A stretch of 32,299 nucleotides of DNA from Anaerolineaceae bacterium. Lineage in GTDB: Bacteria; Chloroflexota; Anaerolineae; Anaerolineales; Anaerolineaceae. Location of the stretch: NCBI GenBank assembly GCA_011620555.1, contig WOYY01000049.1:1-32299 (forward strand), read 5' to 3'. The notes beneath the pieces were generated by a model, which saw nothing but the letters and a program-made list of their open reading frames with translations, ran no database searches and was not told the DNA's origin. Below are positions 7,998 to 14,835 of this stretch, piece by piece. The number at the start of each line of letters is the position of its first letter. Position 1 is the first letter of the stretch. A program made the translations under genes and the position numbers.

Positions 7998-8723
7998 TCA
8001 GGGTTTTTCATCCCGTTTATAGTCCACAAATCGGTACCCCACGCCTCGTTCCGTCAAGATATATTTCGGGTTCGAAGGGTCCTCTTCGATCTTTTTCCGC
8101 AGGTAATTGATATACAAGCGGACATAATGCGGTTCGTCGCGATATTCGTAGCCCCAGACCTTGGTCAGGATCTGGTCGTGGGTCAGCACCCAGCCGGCAT
8201 TCCGCACCAGGTGATAAAGTAACCGGTATTCCGTTGGCCGCAGCTTGACCAATTCGCCTTCCACCCAGACCTCGCGCCGGCCGAAATCAATCTTCAGCCG
8301 GTCATCGATTTCGATCACGCCTTCGTCGTCCTCATCAGTGGGCGCGCCCCGCCGCAGCACGGCTTTTACCCGGCTGACGAGTTCCCGAGGGCTGAAGGGC
8401 TTGGTGATGTAATCATCCGCGCCCAGCTCCAAACCTTTGACCTTGTCGTCTTCCTCGCCCTTGGCAGTCAGCATAATGATCGGCACCTGGCTAATCTCGC
8501 GGATCATCCGCAGGACCTCGAAGCCGTCAATATCCGGCATCATCACATCCAGCAGGATCAGGTCGGGGAGCGAATCCCGCAAACGGTCCATCGCCTCAGT
8601 GCCATTAAAAGCTTCAATCACTTCAAAGCCATCCTGTTCCAGGTTCAAACGGATGAAGCCCACCATCCGGCGTTCATCATCCACAACCAGGACCCGATAT
8701 TTCCTTGAAAGTGGTTCCAGCAT
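7998..8723 (-). CDS. OmpR/PhoB-family response regulator
   Basis: The 241-residue protein joins a receiver domain (acidic residues D15/D16, phosphoacceptor Asp59 in 'LILLDVMMPDIDGFE', 'MLTAKGEEDD', 'DDYITKPFSPRELV') to a winged-helix DNA-binding domain ('LRPTEYRLLYHLVRNAGWVLT' and 'VRLYINYLRKKIE'). The start ATG 8723 has AGGAGG upstream; the frame is open further, but that part overlaps the PP2C gene. It follows that gene by 19 bp and precedes the NarL regulator by 15 bp. Two response regulators of different families in one transcript without a kinase is unusual. Confidence 0.92.
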   Translation of the reverse strand: MLEPLSRKYRVLVVDDERRMVGFIRLNLEQDGFEVIEAFNGTEAMDRLRDSLPDLILLDVMMPDIDGFEVLRMIREISQVPIIMLTAKGEEDDKVKGLELGADDYITKPFSPRELVSRVKAVLRRGAPTDEDDEGVIEIDDRLKIDFGRREVWVEGELVKLRPTEYRLLYHLVRNAGWVLTHDQILTKVWGYEYRDEPHYVRLYINYLRKKIEEDPSNPKYILTERGVGYRFVDYKRDEKP

Positions 8724-8742
8724 ACTTCCTCCTGTTTTGTTG

Positions 8743-9636
8743 CTAAGCGATCCGTTTGACAAGCACAACGGAAATATTGTCTGGTCCACCCGCCTCATTG
8801 GCGGCGTCCACCAAAGCACAGGCTTTGCGGTCCAGGTTCAGGTTCTCATCCGCCAGGATGGATTTCAGGGCAGCCTTATCCACCACGCCCCAAAGACCAT
8901 CCGAACAAATCAGAAGCTGGTCGCCCATTTCCAGTTGAAATTGGTCCAAATCCGGCTCGAGGGCATCGGACTGCCCCAACGCGCGGTAAAGCACATTGCG
9001 CTGGGGATGCTCCGCGGCGTCCGCTTCCGTGATTTCGCCCAGGTCCACCAGCCGTTTGACCAAGGAGTGGTCTTTCGTGAAAACCCGCAGGGCATTGTCC
9101 CCGCCAAGGATGTAAAGCCGGCTGTCGCCGATATGGGCCGTGAAGACCCGCTCGCCCAGCACCAGCGCCAAAGTCAGCGTCGTGCCGCCTCCGGGCACCC
9201 GCTGGCGGATCATCGCCTGGGCCTGCGCCACAGCTTCGGTCAACAGCGCCGTCACTTCCTGCTCGGTGAACCCCTTACGCTCAAAGATCTGGCTCTGCAC
9301 CAACTGGTCCAGCAGGTAAAAACCGGCTCCTTGCACGGCCAAATGGCTGGCGACCTCACCGCTCTGGTGTCCGCCCATGCCATCCGCCACAATATACAGC
9401 CCCAGGGCCAGGCCCGGGTCAATCCCATCCAGATAGGAGTTCATGACGAACAAAGTATCTTCATTGTGAGACCGTTCCTTGCCTGTTGATTGGCAGGTCG
9501 CCACCTGATAAGGCAGGCCAGATCGGTCCGGCGTGATCGCCATATGACCGCTATGTCCGCCTTGGAGGGTGGGAGAATCTACATTCCAGCTCCCCTCAGA
9601 CTTTTCATGGAAAAACTTCTTAAAATAGTCGAACAA
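8743..9636 (-). CDS. PP2C-family Ser/Thr protein phosphatase
   Basis: The 297-residue protein carries the PP2C (Stp/PrpC) metal-binding motifs in order: 'ERSHNED' (H57 to D60), 'VADGMGGHQSGE' (D85, G86), 'GGGTTL', 'HIGDSRLY', 'TKDHS', 'LICSDGLW' and 'GGPDNIS'. It should reverse phosphorylation by the Ser/Thr kinase at 10398. An N-terminal segment of about 35 residues precedes the catalytic domain. TTG 9636 is preferred because GGAG lies six bases upstream; another TTG lies at 9648 and an ATG at 9543. It heads the unit that continues into two response regulators. Confidence 0.93.
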   Translation of the reverse strand: MFDYFKKFFHEKSEGSWNVDSPTLQGGHSGHMAITPDRSGLPYQVATCQSTGKERSHNEDTLFVMNSYLDGIDPGLALGLYIVADGMGGHQSGEVASHLAVQGAGFYLLDQLVQSQIFERKGFTEQEVTALLTEAVAQAQAMIRQRVPGGGTTLTLALVLGERVFTAHIGDSRLYILGGDNALRVFTKDHSLVKRLVDLGEITEADAAEHPQRNVLYRALGQSDALEPDLDQFQLEMGDQLLICSDGLWGVVDKAALKSILADENLNLDRKACALVDAANEAGGPDNISVVLVKRIA

Positions 9637-9717
9637 CGGAATCTCCAACTGCTAATTGAGCCTGACCATCATCATTTTACTGGAAACCCTCTCCAAAAAT
9701 CAAAGCTTCCTCAGGGG

Positions 9718-10212
9718 TTACTGATCCTCTCCTTCGAGGGGCGTCAGAAAATCCCCGGCGGACCAGCCATTGCGCGTCTGGTCGTAAGGCGCTTCGAGGC
9801 GCCACCAGGTGTACCCATCCGCTTCCACCGGCCCGTCAATCACGAGGAAGACCTCAGCATCCAAAGCGGTGAAATTAACCGTACCGCTCAGGCCCGGCTC
9901 GGCCCGCATTCGCAGCCCGGCGCCAGCCGTGCCGGTGACCTTAACATACGCGCCGATCCCAATCACGCCATCCGGCAGGAAGAACAAGCTGGTGGGGGTC
10001 GGTGAGGGCCGACTGGTGGGAAGCGGTTCCGGGGTCTGGGTGGGCGCAGCGACTTTGGTCACCAGCGGCGCGGCGCCTTCGGCGGGCGCGTCATTGCGTC
10101 CCAAGGTCAGCGCTGCGACCGCGGCCAGGATCAGCCCCACCAGCAGGATCAGAGTGGTCAAAAGCGTTACAGGGTTCAGAAAGGATTTGAAGGTGATCTT
10201 ATTAGAATTCAT
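9718..10212 (-). CDS. Single-pass membrane protein with extracellular SH3-like domain
   Basis: The 164-residue protein has a short cytoplasmic N-terminus, one TM helix (about 15-37, 'LLTTLILLVGLILAAVAALT') and a Pro/Thr/Ser-rich spacer, followed by an SH3b-type domain (about 85-160: 'VKVTGTAGAGLRMRAEPGL', 'WWRLEAPY', 'GWSAGDFL'). Such domains usually sit outside the cell and often bind the wall or peptides. It lies between the PP2C gene (82 bp away) and the divergent kinase, so it may be a sensor or wall-binding partner of that signalling block. Ribosome site is weak. Confidence 0.8.
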   Translation of the reverse strand: MNSNKITFKSFLNPVTLLTTLILLVGLILAAVAALTLGRNDAPAEGAAPLVTKVAAPTQTPEPLPTSRPSPTPTSLFFLPDGVIGIGAYVKVTGTAGAGLRMRAEPGLSGTVNFTALDAEVFLVIDGPVEADGYTWWRLEAPYDQTRNGWSAGDFLTPLEGEDQ

Positions 10213-10258
10213 CGAATAACTTTAGATTTTTCTCGTCGTGGAGCACGAATTTCATTTA

Positions 10259-10264
10259 ATTATA
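10259..10264 (-). promoter_or_regulatory. Possible -10 box for the SH3-domain gene
   Basis: A perfect TATAAT on the minus strand (ATTATA on plus) lies about 47 bases upstream of the start at 10212. I see no good -35 box at the usual distance. Confidence 0.35.
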
Positions 10265-10397
10265 GCCCAAACCAGTCCGATTTGTGCTTTTGTCCTGACT
10301 TGAAGCTAAAAAGCCGCAAAGGGGACGCATTCCCCGTTAAGGGGGGTAAAATAATGTAAAATTGGCTTAATCGCATTGTTGAGGAATTTCTATCTCG

Positions 10398-11489
10398 ATG
10401 GAACAACCGACCCTTCTAAATAACCGCTACCGCCTGCTTGAACCGCTGGGTTCGGGCGGGATGGCTGTGGTCTATAAAGCCATGGATACCATGCTGGAAC
10501 GGGTCGTTTCCGTGAAGATCCTCAAAGAGGACTATGCCAAAGACGAGGACTTCCGTGAACGCTTCAAGCGGGAAGCCAAGGCGGCGGCCAACCTTTCCCA
10601 TCCCAACATCGTGACTGTCTACGACTTCGGTCTGGATGAAGACCAGGTGTTCATCGTGATGGAATACATTGATGGGACTGACCTAAAAACGCTGATCCGC
10701 CAAAAAGGCCATTTCAGCGTGGAAGACACGGTCGGCCTGATGGCCCAGGCCTGCGCCGGCGTGGGTTATGCCCACCGGGCCGGGCTGGTCCATTGCGACA
10801 TCAAGCCGCATAACATGCTGGTCTCCAAGGACTACCGGCTCAAAGTGACCGATTTTGGCATCGCCCGCGCCCTCGCCACCATCCACCCGGAAGAGCGCAG
10901 CGAAGTGGTTTGGGGATCACCCCACTACTTCTCCCCGGAGCAGGCCGCCGGCGGTGCGCCCTCGCCCGCCTCCGATGTTTACTCCCTGGGCATCATCCTC
11001 TATGAGATGCTCACCGGCCAGCTGCCTTTCGAGGCCAGCGAATCAACCGAGCTGGCCCGGATGCACCGGGAAGAACCGCCCCTGCCGCCGCGCCGGATCA
11101 ACCCGGCCATCCCGGAAGCTCTGGAAGAGATCACACTCAAAGTTCTCTCCAAGGAACCCTCCTCCCGTTACCGGACAGCCGATCAATTGGGGCGGGTGCT
11201 GCTCTCCTTTGGTGGACACATCACCGATAAGACCGGCCCGGTGGTGCTGCCCCAGGCCAGGAACGATAAATCCCCTTCCCTCGAACGCCCGGTTTACCCT
11301 CAGGAGGTTCAGGCCGAACCTGTGAACGCGCCTTTCCCCGTTGACTTTGGGGACGAGGAACCGGCCTTTGAAGAGGAAAACGCCTCCGGCATTGATTGGG
11401 TCACCTGGGGCCTCGGCCTGCTGGCTTTCACCGCGGTGCTGGGTCTGGTCCCCTTCTGGTTATATATTTATTTTTCAATTCGTCCTTAG
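10398..11489 (+). CDS. Membrane-anchored Ser/Thr protein kinase (Hanks type)
   Basis: The 363-residue protein has a eukaryotic-like kinase domain (about 10-275): glycine loop 'GSGGMAVVY' (18-26), ATP Lys40, Glu59, catalytic loop 'HCDIKPHN' (132-139), 'DFG' (152-154) and 'WGSPHYFSPEQ'. The usual HRD arginine is Cys133, so this is a non-RD kinase. A linker of about 60 residues leads to one C-terminal TM helix (about 336-358), and only about five residues follow, so there is no PASTA or other external sensor. It is divergent from the SH3, PP2C and response regulator genes, which suggests a joint signalling module. rpe follows by 24 bp. Confidence 0.94.
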   Translation: MEQPTLLNNRYRLLEPLGSGGMAVVYKAMDTMLERVVSVKILKEDYAKDEDFRERFKREAKAAANLSHPNIVTVYDFGLDEDQVFIVMEYIDGTDLKTLIRQKGHFSVEDTVGLMAQACAGVGYAHRAGLVHCDIKPHNMLVSKDYRLKVTDFGIARALATIHPEERSEVVWGSPHYFSPEQAAGGAPSPASDVYSLGIILYEMLTGQLPFEASESTELARMHREEPPLPPRRINPAIPEALEEITLKVLSKEPSSRYRTADQLGRVLLSFGGHITDKTGPVVLPQARNDKSPSLERPVYPQEVQAEPVNAPFPVDFGDEEPAFEEENASGIDWVTWGLGLLAFTAVLGLVPFWLYIYFSIRP

Positions 11490-11513
11490 TGAGTGGAATG
11501 TAGACCGAAAGAA

Positions 11514-12179
11514 ATGATCCCCTATATGATTGCCCCATCCATCCTGGCCGCAGATTTCAGCCAACTGGGGGACCAGGTCCGCCAGGCCGTTGAAGGCGGC
11601 GCGGATTGGATCCACATTGATGTCATGGATGGCCGTTTCGTCCCCAATATCTCGTTTGGACCCCAGGTCGTCAAGACAGTCCGCAGCCTCACCGATCTCC
11701 CCCTGGATGTGCATCTGATGATCGTCGAACCTGAACGCCATCTAAAAGCCTTCGCCGATGCCGGGGCGGATCACCTGACCGTTCATTACGAAACCTGCCC
11801 CCACATCCATCGGACCCTGCAGACCATCCGGGATCTGGGCGTTTCCCCCGGGATCACGCTCAACCCCGGCACTCCGGTCACGGACCTGCGGGAATTGACC
11901 CACGATTTCGACCATGTCCTGATCATGTCGGTCAACCCTGGGTTTGGCGGCCAGTCCTTCATCCCGACCACATTGGATAAGCTCCGCCGGACCAAGGCCC
12001 TGCTGGAAGCCACCGGGTCCGAGGCCATGATCCAGGTTGATGGCGGGATAGACCCCAGCAATATCCGCGAATGCTACGAAGCCGGGGCAACAAACTTCGT
12101 GGCAGGCTCATCGATCTTCAAACATGCCAATGGGATCACGGCCGGGATCGACGCCCTGAGGCAAGCGCTGGCGGCTTAG
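11514..12179 (+). CDS. rpe: Ribulose-phosphate 3-epimerase
   Basis: This 221-residue TIM-barrel enzyme interconverts ribulose 5-phosphate and xylulose 5-phosphate in the pentose phosphate pathway. Family hallmarks are 'IAPSILAADFSQL', 'HIDVMDGRFVPN' (metal-binding His/Asp), 'LDVHLMI', 'VNPGFGGQ' and 'IQVDGGI'. ATG 11514 precedes the conserved core; ATG 11526 is an alternative and a GTG at 11493 would add seven residues. Only 24 bp separate it from the kinase gene, so they may be co-transcribed. It converges on rpmB. Confidence 0.96.
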   Translation: MIPYMIAPSILAADFSQLGDQVRQAVEGGADWIHIDVMDGRFVPNISFGPQVVKTVRSLTDLPLDVHLMIVEPERHLKAFADAGADHLTVHYETCPHIHRTLQTIRDLGVSPGITLNPGTPVTDLRELTHDFDHVLIMSVNPGFGGQSFIPTTLDKLRRTKALLEATGSEAMIQVDGGIDPSNIRECYEAGATNFVAGSSIFKHANGITAGIDALRQALAA

Positions 12180-12190
12180 GCCTTTAATGC

Positions 12191-12213
12191 AAAAATCGCG
12201 GCGAGCGCCGCGA
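12191..12213 (-). terminator. Intrinsic terminator for rpmB
   Basis: TCGCGGC (12196-12202) pairs with GCCGCGA (12207-12213), loop GAGC. On the minus strand the stem is followed by TTTTT (12195-12191). The plus side has no T-run, so it mainly serves rpmB. Confidence 0.85.
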
Positions 12214-12238
12214 CTATTGCAAACAAATTGGGTTAACC

Positions 12239-12424
12239 CTACTTAGAGGATTTGACCAGCGTCCGGATGCAGCGAGTGCACAAAGTCTTACGAACTGTCC
12301 GGCCGTTCTCATAGACGGAAACAGTTTGAAGATTTGGTTTGAATTTCCGGTTGGTTGCCCGCATTGAGTGGCTGCGGTTATGACCGAAGGTGGTCTTTTT
12401 TCCACAAATCTCGCAGACTGCCAT
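12239..12424 (-). CDS. rpmB: 50S ribosomal protein L28
   Basis: The 61-residue protein begins 'MAVCEICGKKT' and has 'GHNRSHSMRATNRKFKPNLQ', the typical L28 core. It carries CxxC near both ends ('CEIC' and 'CTRC'), so it is the zinc-binding (C+) form. AAAGGA lies upstream of ATG 12424. It has a strong own promoter (12498-12526) and a terminator (12191-12213), and is divergent from the Gls24 gene. Confidence 0.96.
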   Translation of the reverse strand: MAVCEICGKKTTFGHNRSHSMRATNRKFKPNLQTVSVYENGRTVRKTLCTRCIRTLVKSSK

Positions 12425-12497
12425 GATTTCGTCCTTTCACATCTTTAAGTTATAATGACTGACTGGGTTGGGTTCTTGATTACCCAAACAGCGAATT

Positions 12498-12526
12498 ATT
12501 TTACCATAATCTTACACGAGTGACAA
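12498..12526 (-). promoter_or_regulatory. Sigma-70-type promoter for rpmB
   Basis: Minus strand -35 TTGTCA (12526-12521) and -10 TAAAAT (12503-12498) have an exact 17-bp spacer, each with five of six consensus bases. The leader to the L28 start would be about 65 nt. Confidence 0.7.
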
Positions 12527-12547
12527 GCAAATCAAGGTGATAGAAAT

Positions 12548-12913
12548 ATGTCCGAAAACGAAACAAAACACAATGAACTGGGCAGCATCCTGATCCAAAA
12601 GGAAGCTATAGCTTCCATTGCCAGGCAATCCACCCTCACTTCGTACGGGGTCGTCGGCCTGGCGCCCAAAGACCTGATCGAAAACATCCGCCAGGTTTTG
12701 AAACGCGATTCCAAATATGGGATCGACGTGAACTTCGACCACGACGGATTGGTCATTGATCTGTACATCGTGGTGGAATATGGCACCCGGATCAAATCCA
12801 TTACCAACAGCATTGTAAATAGTGTAAAATACAACGTCGAAAAAACGGTCGGGGTCCCAGTGCGCCGGATCAATGTCCATGTGCGCGGCCTGCGGATCAG
12901 TAATATGGACTGA
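12548..12913 (+). CDS. Asp23/Gls24 family envelope stress protein
   Basis: The 121-residue protein matches the Asp23/Gls24 (YloU-like) family: 'GSILIQKEAIASIARQS', 'SYGVVGLA' and the end 'VGVPVRRINVHVRGLRI'. Members are small cytoplasmic or membrane-associated proteins linked to envelope stress and, in many genomes, placed next to a DAK2-domain fatty acid kinase. That is the case here: the FakA-like gene follows by 55 bp. AAGGTG lies before ATG 12548. Confidence 0.93.
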   Translation: MSENETKHNELGSILIQKEAIASIARQSTLTSYGVVGLAPKDLIENIRQVLKRDSKYGIDVNFDHDGLVIDLYIVVEYGTRIKSITNSIVNSVKYNVEKTVGVPVRRINVHVRGLRISNMD

Positions 12914-12968
12914 CGGGCTTTATTGACGAGAAGTCAGTTTTTATCGCGTTAATTATCTTTGGAGCATT

Positions 12969-14654
12969 ATGAGTACTGCCGAATTTACAAAATTGAGTGC
13001 TGCTGACCGCCATAAACTGGTATCAGTGCCAATCGATGGACAGGGATTGAAAACCTTGCTGGAAGCGGGCATGATCTGGCTGAGGACCAATCAGCAGAAC
13101 GTGAACAGTCTGAACGTTTTTCCGGTCCCCGATGGCGATACGGGAACCAATATGGTGCTGACCATGCAGGCAGCATTCGACGAAGTAGCCAACGCCGGCA
13201 CCGGTAACGCCGGTGAGTTGGCCCACTCCATTGCCAGGGGTGCCCTGATGGGCGCCCGGGGCAATTCCGGCGTGATCCTCTCACAGATCTGGCGCGGCTT
13301 TGCCCGGGCGCTGGATAGTGAAGAGACCATGACCGTGGCGCTGCTGGCCGAGGCCCTGAATGAGGCCAAGGAGACCGCCTACAAAGGGGTTGTCCGCCCT
13401 GTGGAAGGCACGATCCTGACGGTGATCAAGGATATCGCCGCCCAGGCAGAAGTTTCCGTCCAGCGCACGGACTCCTTCACTGAGGTCCTGGCGGACATCG
13501 TTGAAGCCGCAGACGCTTCTGTGGCGCGCACGCCCGAACTGCTGCCCATCCTAAAGCAGGCCGGTGTGGTCGATTCGGGCGGCAAAGGCCTTTTCTACAT
13601 TTTCGAGGGCATGTGGCGCTTCGTCAATGGCGACGCTTTGGATAAACCCCTCACGGAAGTTTTGCCGCTCTCAGAAATGAATTTGGATGATGCCATGGAA
13701 ACAATTGAACCCGGCCAGGATTACGAAGTGGTGATTGACTTCACGCCGAACGATGGCTTTAACCTCGCAAAATATTACGAATCCCTCGAAGAAATCGGCA
13801 CCTCGATCCAGGTGGGCGAAGGCGACGGCATGTACCGCATGCACATCCACGTCCCCACGGACAGCCGTTACTCCCCCATTGACCACACCATGGAACTCGG
13901 CACGATCCAGAAGGTGATGATCGAAAACCTGCTGGCCCAGATGGACGAGAAAAAGAAAAACAAAAATCCCAAGATCAAACTGGCCCAGGTCCAGCCTGGA
14001 GAGATCGCTGTCGTAACGGTTTCCCCCGGCCCAGGGCTGACCCGGATCTTTGCCAGCCTGGGCGTGGCCGCAATCATTTCCGGCGGCCAGTCGATGAACC
14101 CCTCCATCAAGGAGATCCTGGCTTCCTTTGAGGACCTCCCCACAGACAAGGTCATCATCCTGCCCAACAACAAGAACATCATCCTGGCTGCCAATGAGGC
14201 TGCTTCGATGACGGTCAAACAGGTGGCCGTGATCCCCACCATCAGCATTCCCCAGGGCCTTTCAGCCATGTTCCGGCTGATTCCCGATGGCGATTTTGAT
14301 GAGATCGTCGCGGAAATGAAAGGAGCAATGGCCGAAGTGGAAACCGGCGAAATCACGACAGCCGTCCGAACGGTCGAGATCGACGGAGTCCAGGTCGAAA
14401 AAGGCGAGGTGATCGCCCTGCACAATGGCAAACTGGTCACGTCCACCCGGACCCTTGACGAAGCCTGTGAGAAGCTGCTCGTTGCGGCAGACGCCGAGGA
14501 TTTTGAGAGGATCACCCTTTTCTACGGCGAAAACATGAAGCCCGCCCAGGTGAACCAATTGGCGGACAAAATCCGGTCCATTTACCCCGACCACGAGATT
14601 GAAGTCCATGAAGGCGGCCAACCCCATTATCAACTCATCATCGCAATTGAATAA
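12969..14654 (+). CDS. DAK2-domain protein, FakA/YloV-like fatty acid kinase catalytic subunit
   Basis: The 561-residue protein has an N-terminal DhaL/DAK2 nucleotide-binding domain (about 25-225) with 'NVFPVPDGDTGTNM' (metal-ATP site, D55/D57) and 'GARGNSGVILSQ', then the FakA middle and C-terminal domains ('ADSGGKGL'-type 'VVDSGGKGLFYIFEG', 'HIHVPTD', 'VVTVSPGPGL', 'ILPNNKNII'). FakA phosphorylates fatty acids bound to a FakB partner so that they enter phospholipid synthesis. No FakB (DegV) gene is in this window. GGAG lies just before the ATG. It sits in the Gls24-FakA-RecG order also known from Firmicutes. Confidence 0.92.
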   Translation: MSTAEFTKLSAADRHKLVSVPIDGQGLKTLLEAGMIWLRTNQQNVNSLNVFPVPDGDTGTNMVLTMQAAFDEVANAGTGNAGELAHSIARGALMGARGNSGVILSQIWRGFARALDSEETMTVALLAEALNEAKETAYKGVVRPVEGTILTVIKDIAAQAEVSVQRTDSFTEVLADIVEAADASVARTPELLPILKQAGVVDSGGKGLFYIFEGMWRFVNGDALDKPLTEVLPLSEMNLDDAMETIEPGQDYEVVIDFTPNDGFNLAKYYESLEEIGTSIQVGEGDGMYRMHIHVPTDSRYSPIDHTMELGTIQKVMIENLLAQMDEKKKNKNPKIKLAQVQPGEIAVVTVSPGPGLTRIFASLGVAAIISGGQSMNPSIKEILASFEDLPTDKVIILPNNKNIILAANEAASMTVKQVAVIPTISIPQGLSAMFRLIPDGDFDEIVAEMKGAMAEVETGEITTAVRTVEIDGVQVEKGEVIALHNGKLVTSTRTLDEACEKLLVAADAEDFERITLFYGENMKPAQVNQLADKIRSIYPDHEIEVHEGGQPHYQLIIAIE

Positions 14655-14680
14655 GCACATTTCATGAATTATGGACCATT

Positions 14681-14709
14681 GCAAGCCCCGTTTAACGCGG
14701 GGTTCTTGC
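14681..14709 (+). other. Hairpin downstream of the FakA-like gene
   Basis: CCCCG (14686-14690) pairs with CGGGG (14698-14702), and GCAAG (14681-14685) with CTTGC (14705-14709) around a small bulge. The T-run that should follow is weak, so it may be a weak terminator or an mRNA-processing structure. The rest of the 181-bp gap before recG has no other clear signal beyond a TAAAAT at 14793-14798. Confidence 0.45.
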
Positions 14710-14835
14710 GTTAAAGCCGGAGAAGCCCATCACGGCTCAGGACCTGGCAAGCCACCGCCAGGAATAGGTTATGATTATGGGAGGAATTGCGTTAAAATGA
14801 ATGAACCACTGAACTGACAAGGTATCATTAATCCT

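Noticed and set aside
14799-14820. Tiny ORF ATG AAT GAA CCA CTG AAC TGA before recG as a leader peptide
   Set aside because: Six codons with no codon bias or attenuator structure after it; chance is enough to explain it.
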